Below are positions 56,898-64,000 of a stretch of 64,000 nucleotides of DNA, piece by piece. Position numbers and translations under genes: made by a program. Source of the DNA: Pseudonocardiales bacterium (GTDB taxonomy: Bacteria > Actinomycetota > Actinomycetes > Mycobacteriales > Pseudonocardiaceae); contig JAFAWY010000140.1 in the NCBI GenBank assembly GCA_019241525.1, positions 1 to 64,000 on the forward strand. The letters run 5' to 3'. How positions within the stretch are numbered: position 1 is the first letter of the stretch; the number at the start of each line of letters is the position of its first letter. A model generated the notes under the pieces. The model was not told where the DNA came from, did not search any database, and worked only from the letters and a program-made list of their open reading frames with translations.

Positions 56898-57756
56898 TAG
56901 AAGCCAGGTCGCCATCGTGGGCTACCTGCACGTGGCGGCCAGGCAGGCCGCTGACGACCGCGCCGCGGGCCGGCCCGCGATCGCACACCACATCCAGGCA
57001 GCGAGGTGTGGTGCGTACCGTGCCCGGCGCGGCGGCCTCCAGCACGGCCAGCGAGTCATGCAGCGCCACTGGTGCCCGCCGCTGCTGCCGGTAGGCCTCG
57101 ATGATGCCGGCCAGGACGGCGCAACGCGGGCCAGCCGCGGCCAGCTCGGCAAGCCAGGTGTCGTCGGGGACAGCGCGCCGGGTCAAATCCAACGGGACCA
57201 GGGTTGTCGGCACATCCTCCTCGACGAGTACCCGGCGGGCCGCTTCCGGATCCGAGCCGACGTTGAACTCGGCTTGCGACTGGCTGAAGTCGCCTCCCAT
57301 GGCCACGACGCGCTCGATCCGCGGCTTCAGTTCCGGATGCACGGCCAGCAGTAGCGCGATGTTGGTCAGCGGGCCAATCGCCGCCAGCGTGACCGGGATG
57401 GGTGCGCTGCGCAGCAACGTGGCCATGAGCGGCACGGCGCCGAGCGGACTGATTGGACCGCTCGGCGCCGGTAGCTGCTCGGCTTGCCCAGCGAGCCCGT
57501 CGACACCGTGCCAGCAACTGGCCCGCGGGTGGCGGGGGTAGGCCAGGGGTCGGTCCGCGCCGGCGGCCACCGGTAACTGGTCGAGCCCCGACAGCGCCCG
57601 AAGCCGCAGCGCGTTGGTCGTCGTGACGTCCACGCCGGCGTTGCCGAATACCGTCGTCAGGGCAAGCAGTTGGACCCGCGGGCTGGCCACGGCCAGCAGC
57701 ACCGCCACGGCATCGTCCACGCCGGGATCGGTATCGATGATCATCGGTACGGTCAC
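56857..57756 (-). CDS. Inosine-uridine-type nucleoside hydrolase
   Basis: A 299-residue calcium-dependent hydrolase that cleaves ribonucleosides into base and ribose. The metal site IIDTDPGVDDAVAVLLA (residues 6-22) and the VAMGGDFSQSQAEFNVGSDPEAARRV block with the catalytic Asn/Glu/Asp region are typical. Its ATG overlaps the ribokinase stop (ATGA), so free ribose can be phosphorylated by the co-expressed kinase: a compact salvage pair. Confidence 0.92.
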   Translation of the reverse strand: MTVPMIIDTDPGVDDAVAVLLAVASPRVQLLALTTVFGNAGVDVTTTNALRLRALSGLDQLPVAAGADRPLAYPRHPRASCWHGVDGLAGQAEQLPAPSGPISPLGAVPLMATLLRSAPIPVTLAAIGPLTNIALLLAVHPELKPRIERVVAMGGDFSQSQAEFNVGSDPEAARRVLVEEDVPTTLVPLDLTRRAVPDDTWLAELAAAGPRCAVLAGIIEAYRQQRRAPVALHDSLAVLEAAAPGTVRTTPRCLDVVCDRGPARGAVVSGLPGRHVQVAHDGDLASINATILNRLRRLE

Positions 57757-58589
57757 CCGGCCAGTATCTCGTCGATCTGCTCGGCGGTGGGCAAGGACGG
57801 TTGCGCTCCGGGCCGGGTCGCCGCCAGCGCGCCGGCGGCGCAGGCCCGGATGAGCAGATCGGTGTCGGCCAGACCTTGCAACAACCCGGCCACCGCCGCA
57901 GCAAGAAAGGCGTCACCGGCACCGGTACCGTCCACCGCCTGAACCGGCGGGGGAGTGGCGGCCGCGGTCTGCCGTCCGTTGCGCAGTAACACCGCGCCGC
58001 GCGGTCCGTCGGTGACGGCGACCGCCGGGGCGGCGTGCAGCCCAGGCAGCGCGGCATACTCGGCCCGGTTGACCACCACCAGGTCGGCGCGCTGCAGCAC
58101 CTCGTCCGGCACCGGGCGGGCCGGGGCCGCATTGAGCACGAACAGTCCGGTGGCATGCCGGGCAGCGGCAGTGACAGCGTGATCGGGCACCTCAAGAACG
58201 GTCAGCACCGCATCAGCGCTGGCTACGTCCGCAGCACTGATCTCGAGGGTTGCATTGGCCCCGGGCACGACGGTGATGGTGGTGTCACCAGCGGTGTCAA
58301 CGGCGATCAAGGCGAGCCCGGTCGCTTCGTTGACCCACTGCAGCCGGTCAAGGTCCACGCTCTCCTGGCGGAGCAGTTCTAGGGCTCGGTCGGCTTCAGG
58401 GTCGGTGCCCACTGCAGCAACCAGCCGGACCGCTAACCCCAACCGCCGGACCGCCAGCGCCTGGTTGGCCCCCTTCCCGCCGGGGACGCGGGTGAAGCTG
58501 GAGGCGGTGAGCGTCTCGCCCGGTTCAGGTAGTCGCGGCAGCGTGGCCACCAGGTCAAGGTTGACGCTGCCGACAACGGTCACCCTCAC
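57753..58589 (-). CDS. rbsK: Ribokinase (PfkB family)
   Basis: A 278-residue sugar kinase: N-terminal VTVVGSVNLDLVATLPRLPEPGE, substrate motif GGKGANQAL, ATP/anion-hole motif DGTGAGDAFLAA with the catalytic Asp. It phosphorylates ribose at O5. GTG 58589 is chosen because it gives the family start VRVTVVGSVNLD; the open frame extends 24 codons upstream without similarity. Upstream gene of the ribokinase-nucleoside hydrolase pair. Confidence 0.92.
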   Translation of the reverse strand: MRVTVVGSVNLDLVATLPRLPEPGETLTASSFTRVPGGKGANQALAVRRLGLAVRLVAAVGTDPEADRALELLRQESVDLDRLQWVNEATGLALIAVDTAGDTTITVVPGANATLEISAADVASADAVLTVLEVPDHAVTAAARHATGLFVLNAAPARPVPDEVLQRADLVVVNRAEYAALPGLHAAPAVAVTDGPRGAVLLRNGRQTAAATPPPVQAVDGTGAGDAFLAAAVAGLLQGLADTDLLIRACAAGALAATRPGAQPSLPTAEQIDEILAG

Positions 58590-58695
58590 GGGCGCCTCCC
58601 CGCATGCCACCGGACAGCCGTCTCGTCCCGCCAGCGACTGGGGAACATCGTGTCCGGGCACACGGGAAGTCCGCCGCTGAAGTGGTTGGCGCCGG

Positions 58696-58830
58696 TCACC
58701 ACAAACGTTTCCCGATCGGGATCGAGTAAAGCGTGCCGACCAGCAGGCGCTCTGGGCCGAAGGCGTAGCGCACGCCCTTCACTTCGACGTTTCCCACGTC
58801 CTTGAAGGCGTCGTAATTAGGTGTACTCAC
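58696..58830 (-). CDS. 44-residue hypothetical protein
   Basis: A 44-codon frame starting GTG 58830 (MSTPNYDAFKDVGNVEVKG) and ending in IPIGKRLW. AAGG lies about 8 nt upstream. About three quarters of its codons end in G or C, including those in an otherwise A+T-leaning gap, which favours coding. I do not recognise the family; it has no signal, membrane or metal motif. It sits upstream of ribokinase on the same strand (106 nt to the GTG). Confidence 0.5.
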   Translation of the reverse strand: MSTPNYDAFKDVGNVEVKGVRYAFGPERLLVGTLYSIPIGKRLW

Positions 58831-59065
58831 CAACTTTACCTTCTGAGATTGTGTGTTGAACAAATCCCTACCACCCGGTCGTCACCCACGCACGGTCACC
58901 TCGCGATTGTCGGTTCGTGACGTCACGGCCAGTTGCCGGTGGATACCCCTGTCTGGCCGTGTAACTTCAGCCGGGCAGCGTGGCCAGGCACGAGTAGCCT
59001 TCGGTGCGCTGGTGTCAGCGCAGACAAACTCAGCATGGCCTTGCACGCACCCTGCGGGAGGCGCC

Positions 59066-59341
59066 GTGACAACCAAAAATCCGAACGCTATTTTGCGCAG
59101 AATCCGATCGTCCGTGGCGATGGTGAGCCGAAACAGCCCGGCCGCCATACCACCGGATGTACACGATCTTATACAAGCCGTTACGGACCTGGACAACCAC
59201 CTGTCCTGGGGTGGTGATCCGCCCGAGGATTGGCGTGCTGCGCGGTTCGCCGCACCTGCAGTGCCGCCCACTAGGCAGGTTTTCGAACGACCACCGACGG
59301 ACGGGCTCGATCCTGTAGAGGACATTATCCGTCGCATGTAA
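59066..59341 (+). CDS. Hypothetical protein, 91 residues
   Basis: Starts at GTG 59066 (VTTKNPNAILRRIRSS) with GGGAGG 4 nt upstream; the open frame to 58853 has no coding character. The N-terminal third is basic, the rest acidic and Pro-rich (IPPDVHDLIQAVTDLDNHL and PPEDWRAARFAAP), ending DPVEDIIRRM. No family recognised. Its stop TAA shares one base with the next ATG (TAATG), suggesting coupled translation with the next gene. Confidence 0.6.
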   Translation: MTTKNPNAILRRIRSSVAMVSRNSPAAIPPDVHDLIQAVTDLDNHLSWGGDPPEDWRAARFAAPAVPPTRQVFERPPTDGLDPVEDIIRRM

Positions 59342-59820
59342 TGGCGGGCGTCGCAGCGGCCCGCTACCGTCGGGGAGAAATGCCTTCCACGCCGCCACCA
59401 TCGTGCATGGTCATCCGCTGCGCCGATTGCCAAAGCGACGCGCAGCACCTGGTGCGCATAGACAGCGACGAGGGTGGCGGCTACGCGCCGGTTTGCGTTA
59501 CTCATCAGGAGCGGATCGACCAGGGTGAACCGTGGCTGTGGGTGCCCTGGCACCGACTCAAGGGTGCCGGCTCCGACATGGCGGAAGGCTGCATCCTGAT
59601 GGGTGAGGAGCTAGCCGGTTACGGTCTCGTCGTCGATACGGACGTCAGGATGAGCACGAGCCTGGTATTCGGCCCGGATCTCCTAGCGGGTCGCAAGACC
59701 ACCACGCTGGCCATCGATGGTCGGCTGTTCGGCGACAACCAGCCCATTTCCCTGGAGCTGCTCTTGGACCCGGACACGGTGATACGTCTCAAAGAGGCAC
59801 TGCGCTTTTTTAAACCATGA
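59341..59820 (+). CDS. Hypothetical protein with N-terminal Cys/His motif
   Basis: A 159-residue protein if started at ATG 59341 (TAATG coupling); ATGs at 59380 and 59407 are alternatives. The N-terminal part MVIRCADCQSDAQHLVRI ... YAPVCVTHQERIDQG contains CxxC and C-x2-H, a likely zinc knuckle. The C-terminal half, with MSTSLVFGPDLLAGRKTT and LELLLDPDTVIRLKEALRFF, is a mixed alpha/beta unit that I do not recognise. The final codons (RFFKP and stop) lie inside the first unit of a T-rich tandem repeat, so the C-terminus may vary among strains. Confidence 0.65.
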   Translation: MAGVAAARYRRGEMPSTPPPSCMVIRCADCQSDAQHLVRIDSDEGGGYAPVCVTHQERIDQGEPWLWVPWHRLKGAGSDMAEGCILMGEELAGYGLVVDTDVRMSTSLVFGPDLLAGRKTTTLAIDGRLFGDNQPISLELLLDPDTVIRLKEALRFFKP

Positions 59821-59860
59821 GGTTTTTTTAAACCATGAGGGCTTTTTCAAAACCATGAGG
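59805..59860 (+). repeat. Three tandem T-tract/ATGAGG repeats
   Basis: CTTTTTTAAACCATGAGG (59805-59822), TTTTTTTAAACCATGAGG (59823-59840) and GCTTTTTCAAAACCATGAGG (59841-59860). The first holds the stop codon of the preceding gene. T6, T7 and T5 runs are very unusual in this G+C-rich DNA. The array could shift length by slippage. It lies 59 nt upstream of the hydrolase start. Confidence 0.85.
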
Positions 59861-59918
59861 ACGTGAGTGTTTCTCAACTGCGAGGTTTTTCCGTTGATGA
59901 AATTGGTTCGGGGGTACC

Positions 59919-60851
59919 GTGCAGATCATCGTTAATGAGGTCTCTTTTCGCGTTGTGCACGAGGGTGAAGGACCTGCCGTGTTGCTGTTACATGGTTTCC
60001 CTGACTCCTCGGCGCTCTGGCGCCACCAGATCCCTGCGCTGACCACCGCCGGATACCAGGTGATAGCCCCCGATCAGCGGGGGTTCGGTGCCTCAGACCG
60101 CCCGGCAGACGTCGCCGCCTACCGGATGAAAGTGCTGGTTGGCGATGTGCTCGGCATTCTGGATGTGCTCGGCATCCAGCGGGTCAGCGTCGTCGGGCAT
60201 GACTGCGGCGCAGCGGTGGGCTGGGCACTGGCTACGTTCGCGCCTCAGCGGGTCCAGCGGCTGGCGGCACTGTCGGTAGGCCATCCGGCAGCCTACTTCA
60301 CCGACGCCATGACCCAGCGTGAGAAATCCTGGTACATGCTGCTTTTTCAGTTTGTGGGCATCGCTGAAGATGCCCTGCGGCGAGACGACTGGGCGCTGTT
60401 TCGGGCATTGATGCGCGGGCAGGGAGATATCGACCGTTACCTTACCGATCTGGACCGCCCCGGCGCGTTGACCGCCGCGTTGAATTGGTATCGCGCCAAC
60501 GTGCCGGCCGACGTCTTCGTCCAACTCGCTCCGCGTTCGTTACCCCCGGTGCAGTGTCCTGTGTTGGGGGTGTGGTCCGACGGTGACCAGCATTGCGGTG
60601 AAATCCAGATGCAGGCGTCTGAACACCATGTTGCCGGCCCGTGGCAGTACGTGCGGATTGAGGGCGCCAGCCACTGGATCCCACTGGACGCCCCCGACAC
60701 CCTCACCACGTTGCTCCTCGACTTCCTGTCTCCTGTACGTAGCCGCAGTCTGGATGCAGACTGCGGCAGTGGGGACCTGAAAGAGGGGTCAGCAGACGGG
60801 GGCAGTGAGTGCGGTCACCTTGGGGTGGGGCCGGGACCTACTCATCGGTAA
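59919..60851 (+). CDS. Alpha/beta-hydrolase (epoxide hydrolase/haloalkane dehalogenase-like)
   Basis: A 310-residue hydrolase: HGFPDSSALWRHQIP (oxyanion), APDQRGFGASDRP, and the nucleophile Asp in VGHDCGAAVGW (near 95) instead of Ser, which marks the epoxide-hydrolase/dehalogenase branch. The catalytic His is in GASHWIPLDAP. The last 35 residues (after LLLDFLSPV) are Gly/Ser-rich and beyond the fold. GTG 59919 follows a G-rich stretch, and the start gives QIIVNEVSFRVVHEGEGPAVLLLHG. It is followed 10 nt later by etfB, whose promoter probably lies inside this gene's end. Confidence 0.87.
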   Translation: MQIIVNEVSFRVVHEGEGPAVLLLHGFPDSSALWRHQIPALTTAGYQVIAPDQRGFGASDRPADVAAYRMKVLVGDVLGILDVLGIQRVSVVGHDCGAAVGWALATFAPQRVQRLAALSVGHPAAYFTDAMTQREKSWYMLLFQFVGIAEDALRRDDWALFRALMRGQGDIDRYLTDLDRPGALTAALNWYRANVPADVFVQLAPRSLPPVQCPVLGVWSDGDQHCGEIQMQASEHHVAGPWQYVRIEGASHWIPLDAPDTLTTLLLDFLSPVRSRSLDADCGSGDLKEGSADGGSECGHLGVGPGPTHR

Positions 60852-60861
60852 CATTGGTGCC

Positions 60862-61644
60862 ATGAACATCGTGGTTCTGATCAAGCAGGTGCCGGACACC
60901 TGGTCTGAGCGCAAGCTGACCGATTCTGACCACACTCTGGATCGCGCCTCGGCGGACGTCGTGCTGGATGAGATCAACGAGCGCGCGGTCGAGGAAGCTC
61001 TCAAGATCAAAGAGGCTGAGGGCGGTGAGGTCACCGTCGTCACGATGGGTCCGTCCCGTGCCAGCGAGGCCATCCGCAAGGCGTTGTCGATGGGTGCAGA
61101 TTCCGCGGTACATCTCACCGACGAGGGCCTGCACGGATCTTGCGCGGTGCAGACTGCCAAGGCGCTGGCCAAGGTCATCGGCACGGTGGGCGATGTCGAT
61201 CTCATCATCGCCGGTAACGAAGCCACCGATGGAACCATGGGAGCCATCCCGGCGATGGTCGCCGATCTCCTCGGCCTGCCCGAGCTGACCCATGCCCGCA
61301 AGGTCACCCTTGAGGGACGGACCGTGACCATCGAGCGGGACACCCCAGATGGGGTCACCGTGCTGCAGGCCGACCTGCCCGCCGTGGTCAGCGTGAACGA
61401 GAAGATCAACGAGCCGCGGTACCCGTCGTTCAAGGGCATCATGGCGGCTAAGAAGAAGCCGGTGCGTACTGTTTCCCTGGCTGATGTGGGGATAGCGGCT
61501 AGCGATGTCGGCCTTACCGCGGCCACGTCGGCAGTGATCGAGTCCGCGCCGCGCCCGCCGCGGTCAGCCGGGCAGGTCGTCACCGACGAGGGAGACGCAG
61601 CCGACCAGCTGGTCCAGTACCTCGTCGGGCAAAAGCTGATCTGA
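60862..61644 (+). CDS. etfB: Electron transfer flavoprotein beta subunit
   Basis: A 260-residue subunit: MNIVVLIKQVPDTWSERKL, AVEEALKIKEA and the AMP-binding region around VIAGNEATDGTMGAIPAMVADLLG (shown as GNEATDGTMGAIPAM). EtfAB accepts electrons from acyl-CoA dehydrogenases and passes them to the membrane quinone pool. ATG 60862, preceded by TAACAT 7 nt upstream, so probably leaderless. The alpha subunit gene follows after 32 nt. Confidence 0.96.
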   Translation: MNIVVLIKQVPDTWSERKLTDSDHTLDRASADVVLDEINERAVEEALKIKEAEGGEVTVVTMGPSRASEAIRKALSMGADSAVHLTDEGLHGSCAVQTAKALAKVIGTVGDVDLIIAGNEATDGTMGAIPAMVADLLGLPELTHARKVTLEGRTVTIERDTPDGVTVLQADLPAVVSVNEKINEPRYPSFKGIMAAKKKPVRTVSLADVGIAASDVGLTAATSAVIESAPRPPRSAGQVVTDEGDAADQLVQYLVGQKLI

Positions 61645-61676
61645 CCCACGCTGCGTTGTGCGACAGGAGAACCATC

Positions 61677-62633
61677 ATGGCTGAGGTCCTGGTCCTCGTC
61701 GAACATTCCGGCGGCGAGGTCAAGAAGGTCACCAACGAACTGCTCACGGCTGCCGCCAGACTGGGAGAGCCGGCAGCGGTAGTCGTCGCCGCGCCGGGTA
61801 CCGCGGGTAAGGTAGCCGACCGGCTGGCCGCCTACGGCGCGGCCAAGATCTACGTCGCCGAGTCCGACGAGATCGGCCAGTACCTCACTGCGCCCTCGGT
61901 GGGAGTGCTCGCGGAGCTAGTTGCATCGGTGCAGCCCGCTGCGGTTCTTATCGCCGGCTCGCCGGATGGCAAGGAGATCGCCGGCAAGCTCGCCGTGCGC
62001 ACCGGGTCGGGTCTGCTGTCTGACGTCGTCGACATCGCCGAGGACGGTACCGCCACGCACTCGGTGTTCGGCGGTTCCTCCCTCGCCAAGTCCAGAGCCA
62101 CCACGCCGGTCGCGGTGATCACCGTCCGCGCCGGGGCCATCGAGCCGGTCTGCTCGCCGGGCGCGGCGGTCGAGCATGTCATCGAGGTCCCCGCAGTGAG
62201 CGCCACCACAGCGAAGATCATCGAGCGCCGACCCGTAGAGAGCGGAAACCGCCCCGAGCTCACCGAAGCCAGCGTGGTAGTCGCCGGCGGTCGCGGCGTC
62301 GGTTCGGCAGACAACTTCGGCATCGTCGAAAAGCTCGCTGACTCGCTCGGTGCCGCGGTGGGGGCCTCCCGTGCGGCGGTCGACTCCGGCTATTACCCGC
62401 ACCAGTTCCAGATCGGGCAAACCGGCAAGACGGTCTCCCCGCAACTCTATGTGGCGCTCGGCATCTCCGGGGCGATCCAGCACCGGGCCGGGATGCAGAC
62501 GTCCAAAACCATCATTGCGATCAACAAGGACCCGGAGGCACCGATCTTCGAGATCGCTGACTTCGGTGTGGTGGGTGACCTGTTCACCATCGCCCCGCAA
62601 CTTACCGAGGCGGTCAGCAAGCGGAAGGGATGA
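61677..62633 (+). CDS. etfA: Electron transfer flavoprotein alpha subunit
   Basis: A 318-residue subunit starting [17 protein letters not shown], with AGGA 8 nt upstream. The C-terminal FAD domain shows [39 protein letters not shown] and GISGAIQH, which bind FAD at the interface with the beta subunit. Together with the acyl-CoA enzymes elsewhere in the window it supports active beta-oxidation-type chemistry. A G+C-rich hairpin follows at 62651-62671. Confidence 0.96.
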   Translation: MAEVLVLVEHSGGEVKKVTNELLTAAARLGEPAAVVVAAPGTAGKVADRLAAYGAAKIYVAESDEIGQYLTAPSVGVLAELVASVQPAAVLIAGSPDGKEIAGKLAVRTGSGLLSDVVDIAEDGTATHSVFGGSSLAKSRATTPVAVITVRAGAIEPVCSPGAAVEHVIEVPAVSATTAKIIERRPVESGNRPELTEASVVVAGGRGVGSADNFGIVEKLADSLGAAVGASRAAVDSGYYPHQFQIGQTGKTVSPQLYVALGISGAIQHRAGMQTSKTIIAINKDPEAPIFEIADFGVVGDLFTIAPQLTEAVSKRKG

Positions 62634-62650
62634 CGGCGCCCGCCAGTCGA

Positions 62651-62671
62651 GCGCGCCATATCGAGGCGCGC
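62651..62671. terminator. Hairpin between convergent etfA and LLM oxidoreductase genes
   Basis: GCGCGCC (62651-62657) and GGCGCGC (62665-62671) form a perfect 7-bp stem around a 7-nt loop in the 54-nt gap between the two stop codons. It could end transcription in both directions. Confidence 0.65.
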
Positions 62672-62687
62672 CCGTCACCGCCACCAG

Positions 62688-63560
62688 TCAGCCGATGCTG
62701 GCAAGTCTGGGCAGCACCCGCTGGATGAGCTGCTCAGTGAAGTCGACCGGGTGCCGATCGGGCATAACCTGCACCTCGGTGACCCCCAGCGCCGCGTACT
62801 GCTCCACGTCGGCGAGCACGGCGTCAGTCTCGGTAAGCACCGGCGGCCCGCTCAGCACCACGGTTTTCTGGATGGTCTCGTAATCCCGGCTCTCGGTGGT
62901 GCAGTGGGCCCGCAGCACGTCGAGCTTGTGGCGCACATCGGCCGGGCTGGAGCCGAACAGGTTGCAGGCGTCCGCATAGCGAGCCACCAAGCGAAGCGTT
63001 CTCTTCTCGCCACCGCCGCCAATCAAGATCGGGGGCCGGGGGCGGCTCAGTGGCGGCGGCACGCACAGCGTCTCGGTCAGCTGGTAGTGCCGCCCGTTGA
63101 AGGGACCGTTGTCGTCGCTCCACATCTGCAGGCAGATCTGCAGGGTCTCCTCCAGCCGCTCGAAACGTTCCGCGACCGGCACGACCGGCACGCCGAGACC
63201 GCGCTGCTCCCGCTCGTACCAGGACGCGCCGATACCCAACCGGGCGCGGCCCCCGGACAGCACGTCGAGGGTGGTGACGAGCTTGGCGAGCAGGCCGGGA
63301 TAGCGGTACATGACGCCGGTGACCAGCAAGCCCAGCGTCATCTGGGCGGTCTTCACGGCCACGTACCCCAGCGTGGTGTAGCCCTCCAGCATGGGTTCCG
63401 CCGCGCTGGCCACCTGCTCCATCTGGAAGAAGTGATCCATGACGGTAAAGGAAGAGACGCCACCCTGCTCGGCTAGGTACGCGGTGTGCGCCAGAGTCGG
63501 CGCGATCGTGGCGGGATCGGCCGGCGTCGAGTAGTTCCAGTAATGCAGGCCCACTTTCAC
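62688..63560 (-). CDS. LLM-class (F420-dependent-type) oxidoreductase
   Basis: A 290-residue luciferase-like barrel: VMDHFFQMEQ, LGLLVTGVMYRYPGLLAKLVTTLDVLSGGRARLGIGA (in parts LLVTGVMYRYPGLLAK and VLSGGRARLGIGASWYE) and PPILIGGGGEKRTLRL. These are typical of F420-dependent enzymes common in actinomycetes; FMN use cannot be excluded. GTG 63560 is supported by GGAGG 6 nt upstream; ATGs further upstream would add ten residues. Substrate unknown. Confidence 0.9.
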   Translation of the reverse strand: MKVGLHYWNYSTPADPATIAPTLAHTAYLAEQGGVSSFTVMDHFFQMEQVASAAEPMLEGYTTLGYVAVKTAQMTLGLLVTGVMYRYPGLLAKLVTTLDVLSGGRARLGIGASWYEREQRGLGVPVVPVAERFERLEETLQICLQMWSDDNGPFNGRHYQLTETLCVPPPLSRPRPPILIGGGGEKRTLRLVARYADACNLFGSSPADVRHKLDVLRAHCTTESRDYETIQKTVVLSGPPVLTETDAVLADVEQYAALGVTEVQVMPDRHPVDFTEQLIQRVLPRLASIG

Positions 63561-63699
63561 TGCATTCCTCCACCCCAGCGCCATCCGCAATCAGCCTATC
63601 GGCCAACAGACCTGCAGCGGGTGGTTATTCACCGACAATCCACCGCACGGCTACGGCGGTGTCGTTCGCCTAACGTGCTAAGCCGATATACCCAGCGCT

Positions 63700-64000
63700 A
63701 TGAGGATCCCGTCGCTGTCAGTGAGCACCTCTACTTCCGTAGGTTCCGCGCACTACACGCTGCTGGTAGCCCAGCAGCAGGCCGATGTCCGCGCCGCGCA
63801 GCAGCTGCGTTACCGCGTGTTCGCCGGCGAAATGGGTGCAGTGCTGCGCACTGCCGAAGCTGGTCTCGATATTGATAATTTCGATGACTACTGCGATCAC
63901 CTGGTGGTGCGGGACGACTGCACCGGTGAGATTGTCGGCACCTACCGGATGCTGTCGCCCGAGGGCGCCCGGCTCGCCGGTGGGCTGTACTGCGAGACGG
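63700..64000 (+). CDS. GNAT-type N-acyltransferase, N-terminal part (runs off the window)
   Basis: ATG 63700 opens a frame that remains open to the window end, 100 codons. The pattern VAQQQADVRAAQQLRYRVFA, GEMGAVLR, DYCDHLVVRD and GEIVGTYRMLSP matches the OlsB/hemolysin-like acyltransferases that acylate ornithine or related amines with acyl-ACP to form ornithine lipids. TATACC 7 nt upstream suggests a leaderless start. The C-terminus, with the rest of the acyl-binding site, is not visible. Confidence 0.82.
   Translation, partial: MRIPSLSVSTSTSVGSAHYTLLVAQQQADVRAAQQLRYRVFAGEMGAVLRTAEAGLDIDNFDDYCDHLVVRDDCTGEIVGTYRMLSPEGARLAGGLYCET

Noticed and set aside
58882-59553. 223-codon minus-strand frame opposite the two small genes
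   Set aside because: Weak start, Arg/Ser-rich composition and no motif; the plus-strand genes have a ribosome site and coupled junction.
59805-59820. Programmed frameshift on the T-run at the end of the Cys/His protein
   Set aside because: The reading frame across TTTTTTAAA is not in the register needed for a classical slippery heptamer, and no downstream structure was seen.

Overview
The window looks like a chromosomal segment of a high-G+C actinomycete (Actinomycetota). Third codon positions are almost all G or C. Many genes start with GTG, and several have a -10 box only 6-8 nt before the start codon, as in leaderless transcripts. The gene set (crotonyl-CoA carboxylase/reductase, the GlgE pathway, an F420-type luciferase-like oxidoreductase, a wax ester synthase/DGAT, a DivIVA-like coiled-coil protein) is typical of that phylum. 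I cannot name the genus. No rRNA, tRNA, CRISPR array, prophage or recognisable insertion sequence was seen.

Layout. (1) 1-12.4 kb: acyl-CoA metabolism. A truncated aldehyde dehydrogenase and a tandem-duplicated 3-hydroxyacyl-CoA dehydrogenase are followed by Ccr, methylmalonyl-CoA epimerase, acetyl-CoA acetyltransferase, the G-protein chaperone MeaB, a B12-dependent mutase large subunit and a thioredoxin-TPR protein, with small regulatory or unknown genes between. This fits C4/C5 acyl-CoA interconversion (ethylmalonyl-CoA or butyryl/isobutyryl/methylmalonyl-CoA supply). (2) 12.4-15.3 kb: an EamA transporter fused to a flavin-binding PNPOx-like domain, divergent from a MocR-type regulator; their start codons overlap in CATG. 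(3) 15.5-36.3 kb: an accessory lipid cluster. It holds a small Thr/Ser/Ala-rich protein, a two-protein PUFA-synthase-like megasynthase (NPD-NPD-KS-AT-ACP-KR and KS-AT-DH-PPTase), a WS/DGAT acyltransferase, a 29-residue amphipathic peptide gene, and an inward-facing operon of ACP, alpha/beta hydrolase, GT1 glycosyltransferase, methyltransferase and GT-C mannosyltransferase-like protein. (4) 36.4-38.6 kb: a PAS-GGDEF-EAL protein with degenerate catalytic motifs. (5) 38.7-54.6 kb: alpha-glucan metabolism (GlgB, maltokinase, TreS, GlgE, GlgP, GlgX), interleaved with a Rieske protein, a CrtU-like carotenoid oxidoreductase and a methyltransferase; the last two are translationally coupled to glgE. 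(6) 54.6-64 kb: ABC ATPase, enoyl-CoA hydratase, VanZ-like protein, nucleoside hydrolase plus ribokinase, three small unknown genes, an alpha/beta hydrolase, EtfB/EtfA, an LLM oxidoreductase and the start of a GNAT-type acyltransferase.

The most notable observation is that the lipid cluster is bracketed by two copies of a roughly 300-bp promoter-leader block (16535-16838 on + and 35972-36290 on -). Each copy carries TTGACA-18 nt-TAATAT, and the two point inward at the megasynthase and at the ACP/glycosyltransferase operon. By hand alignment the best 106 nt are about 85% identical. This strongly suggests that the two arms are co-regulated and make one product, most simply a glycosylated, methylated long-chain lipid. 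Also notable are the strongly initiated 29-residue amphipathic peptide and the back-to-back start codons with a TATCGATA operator.
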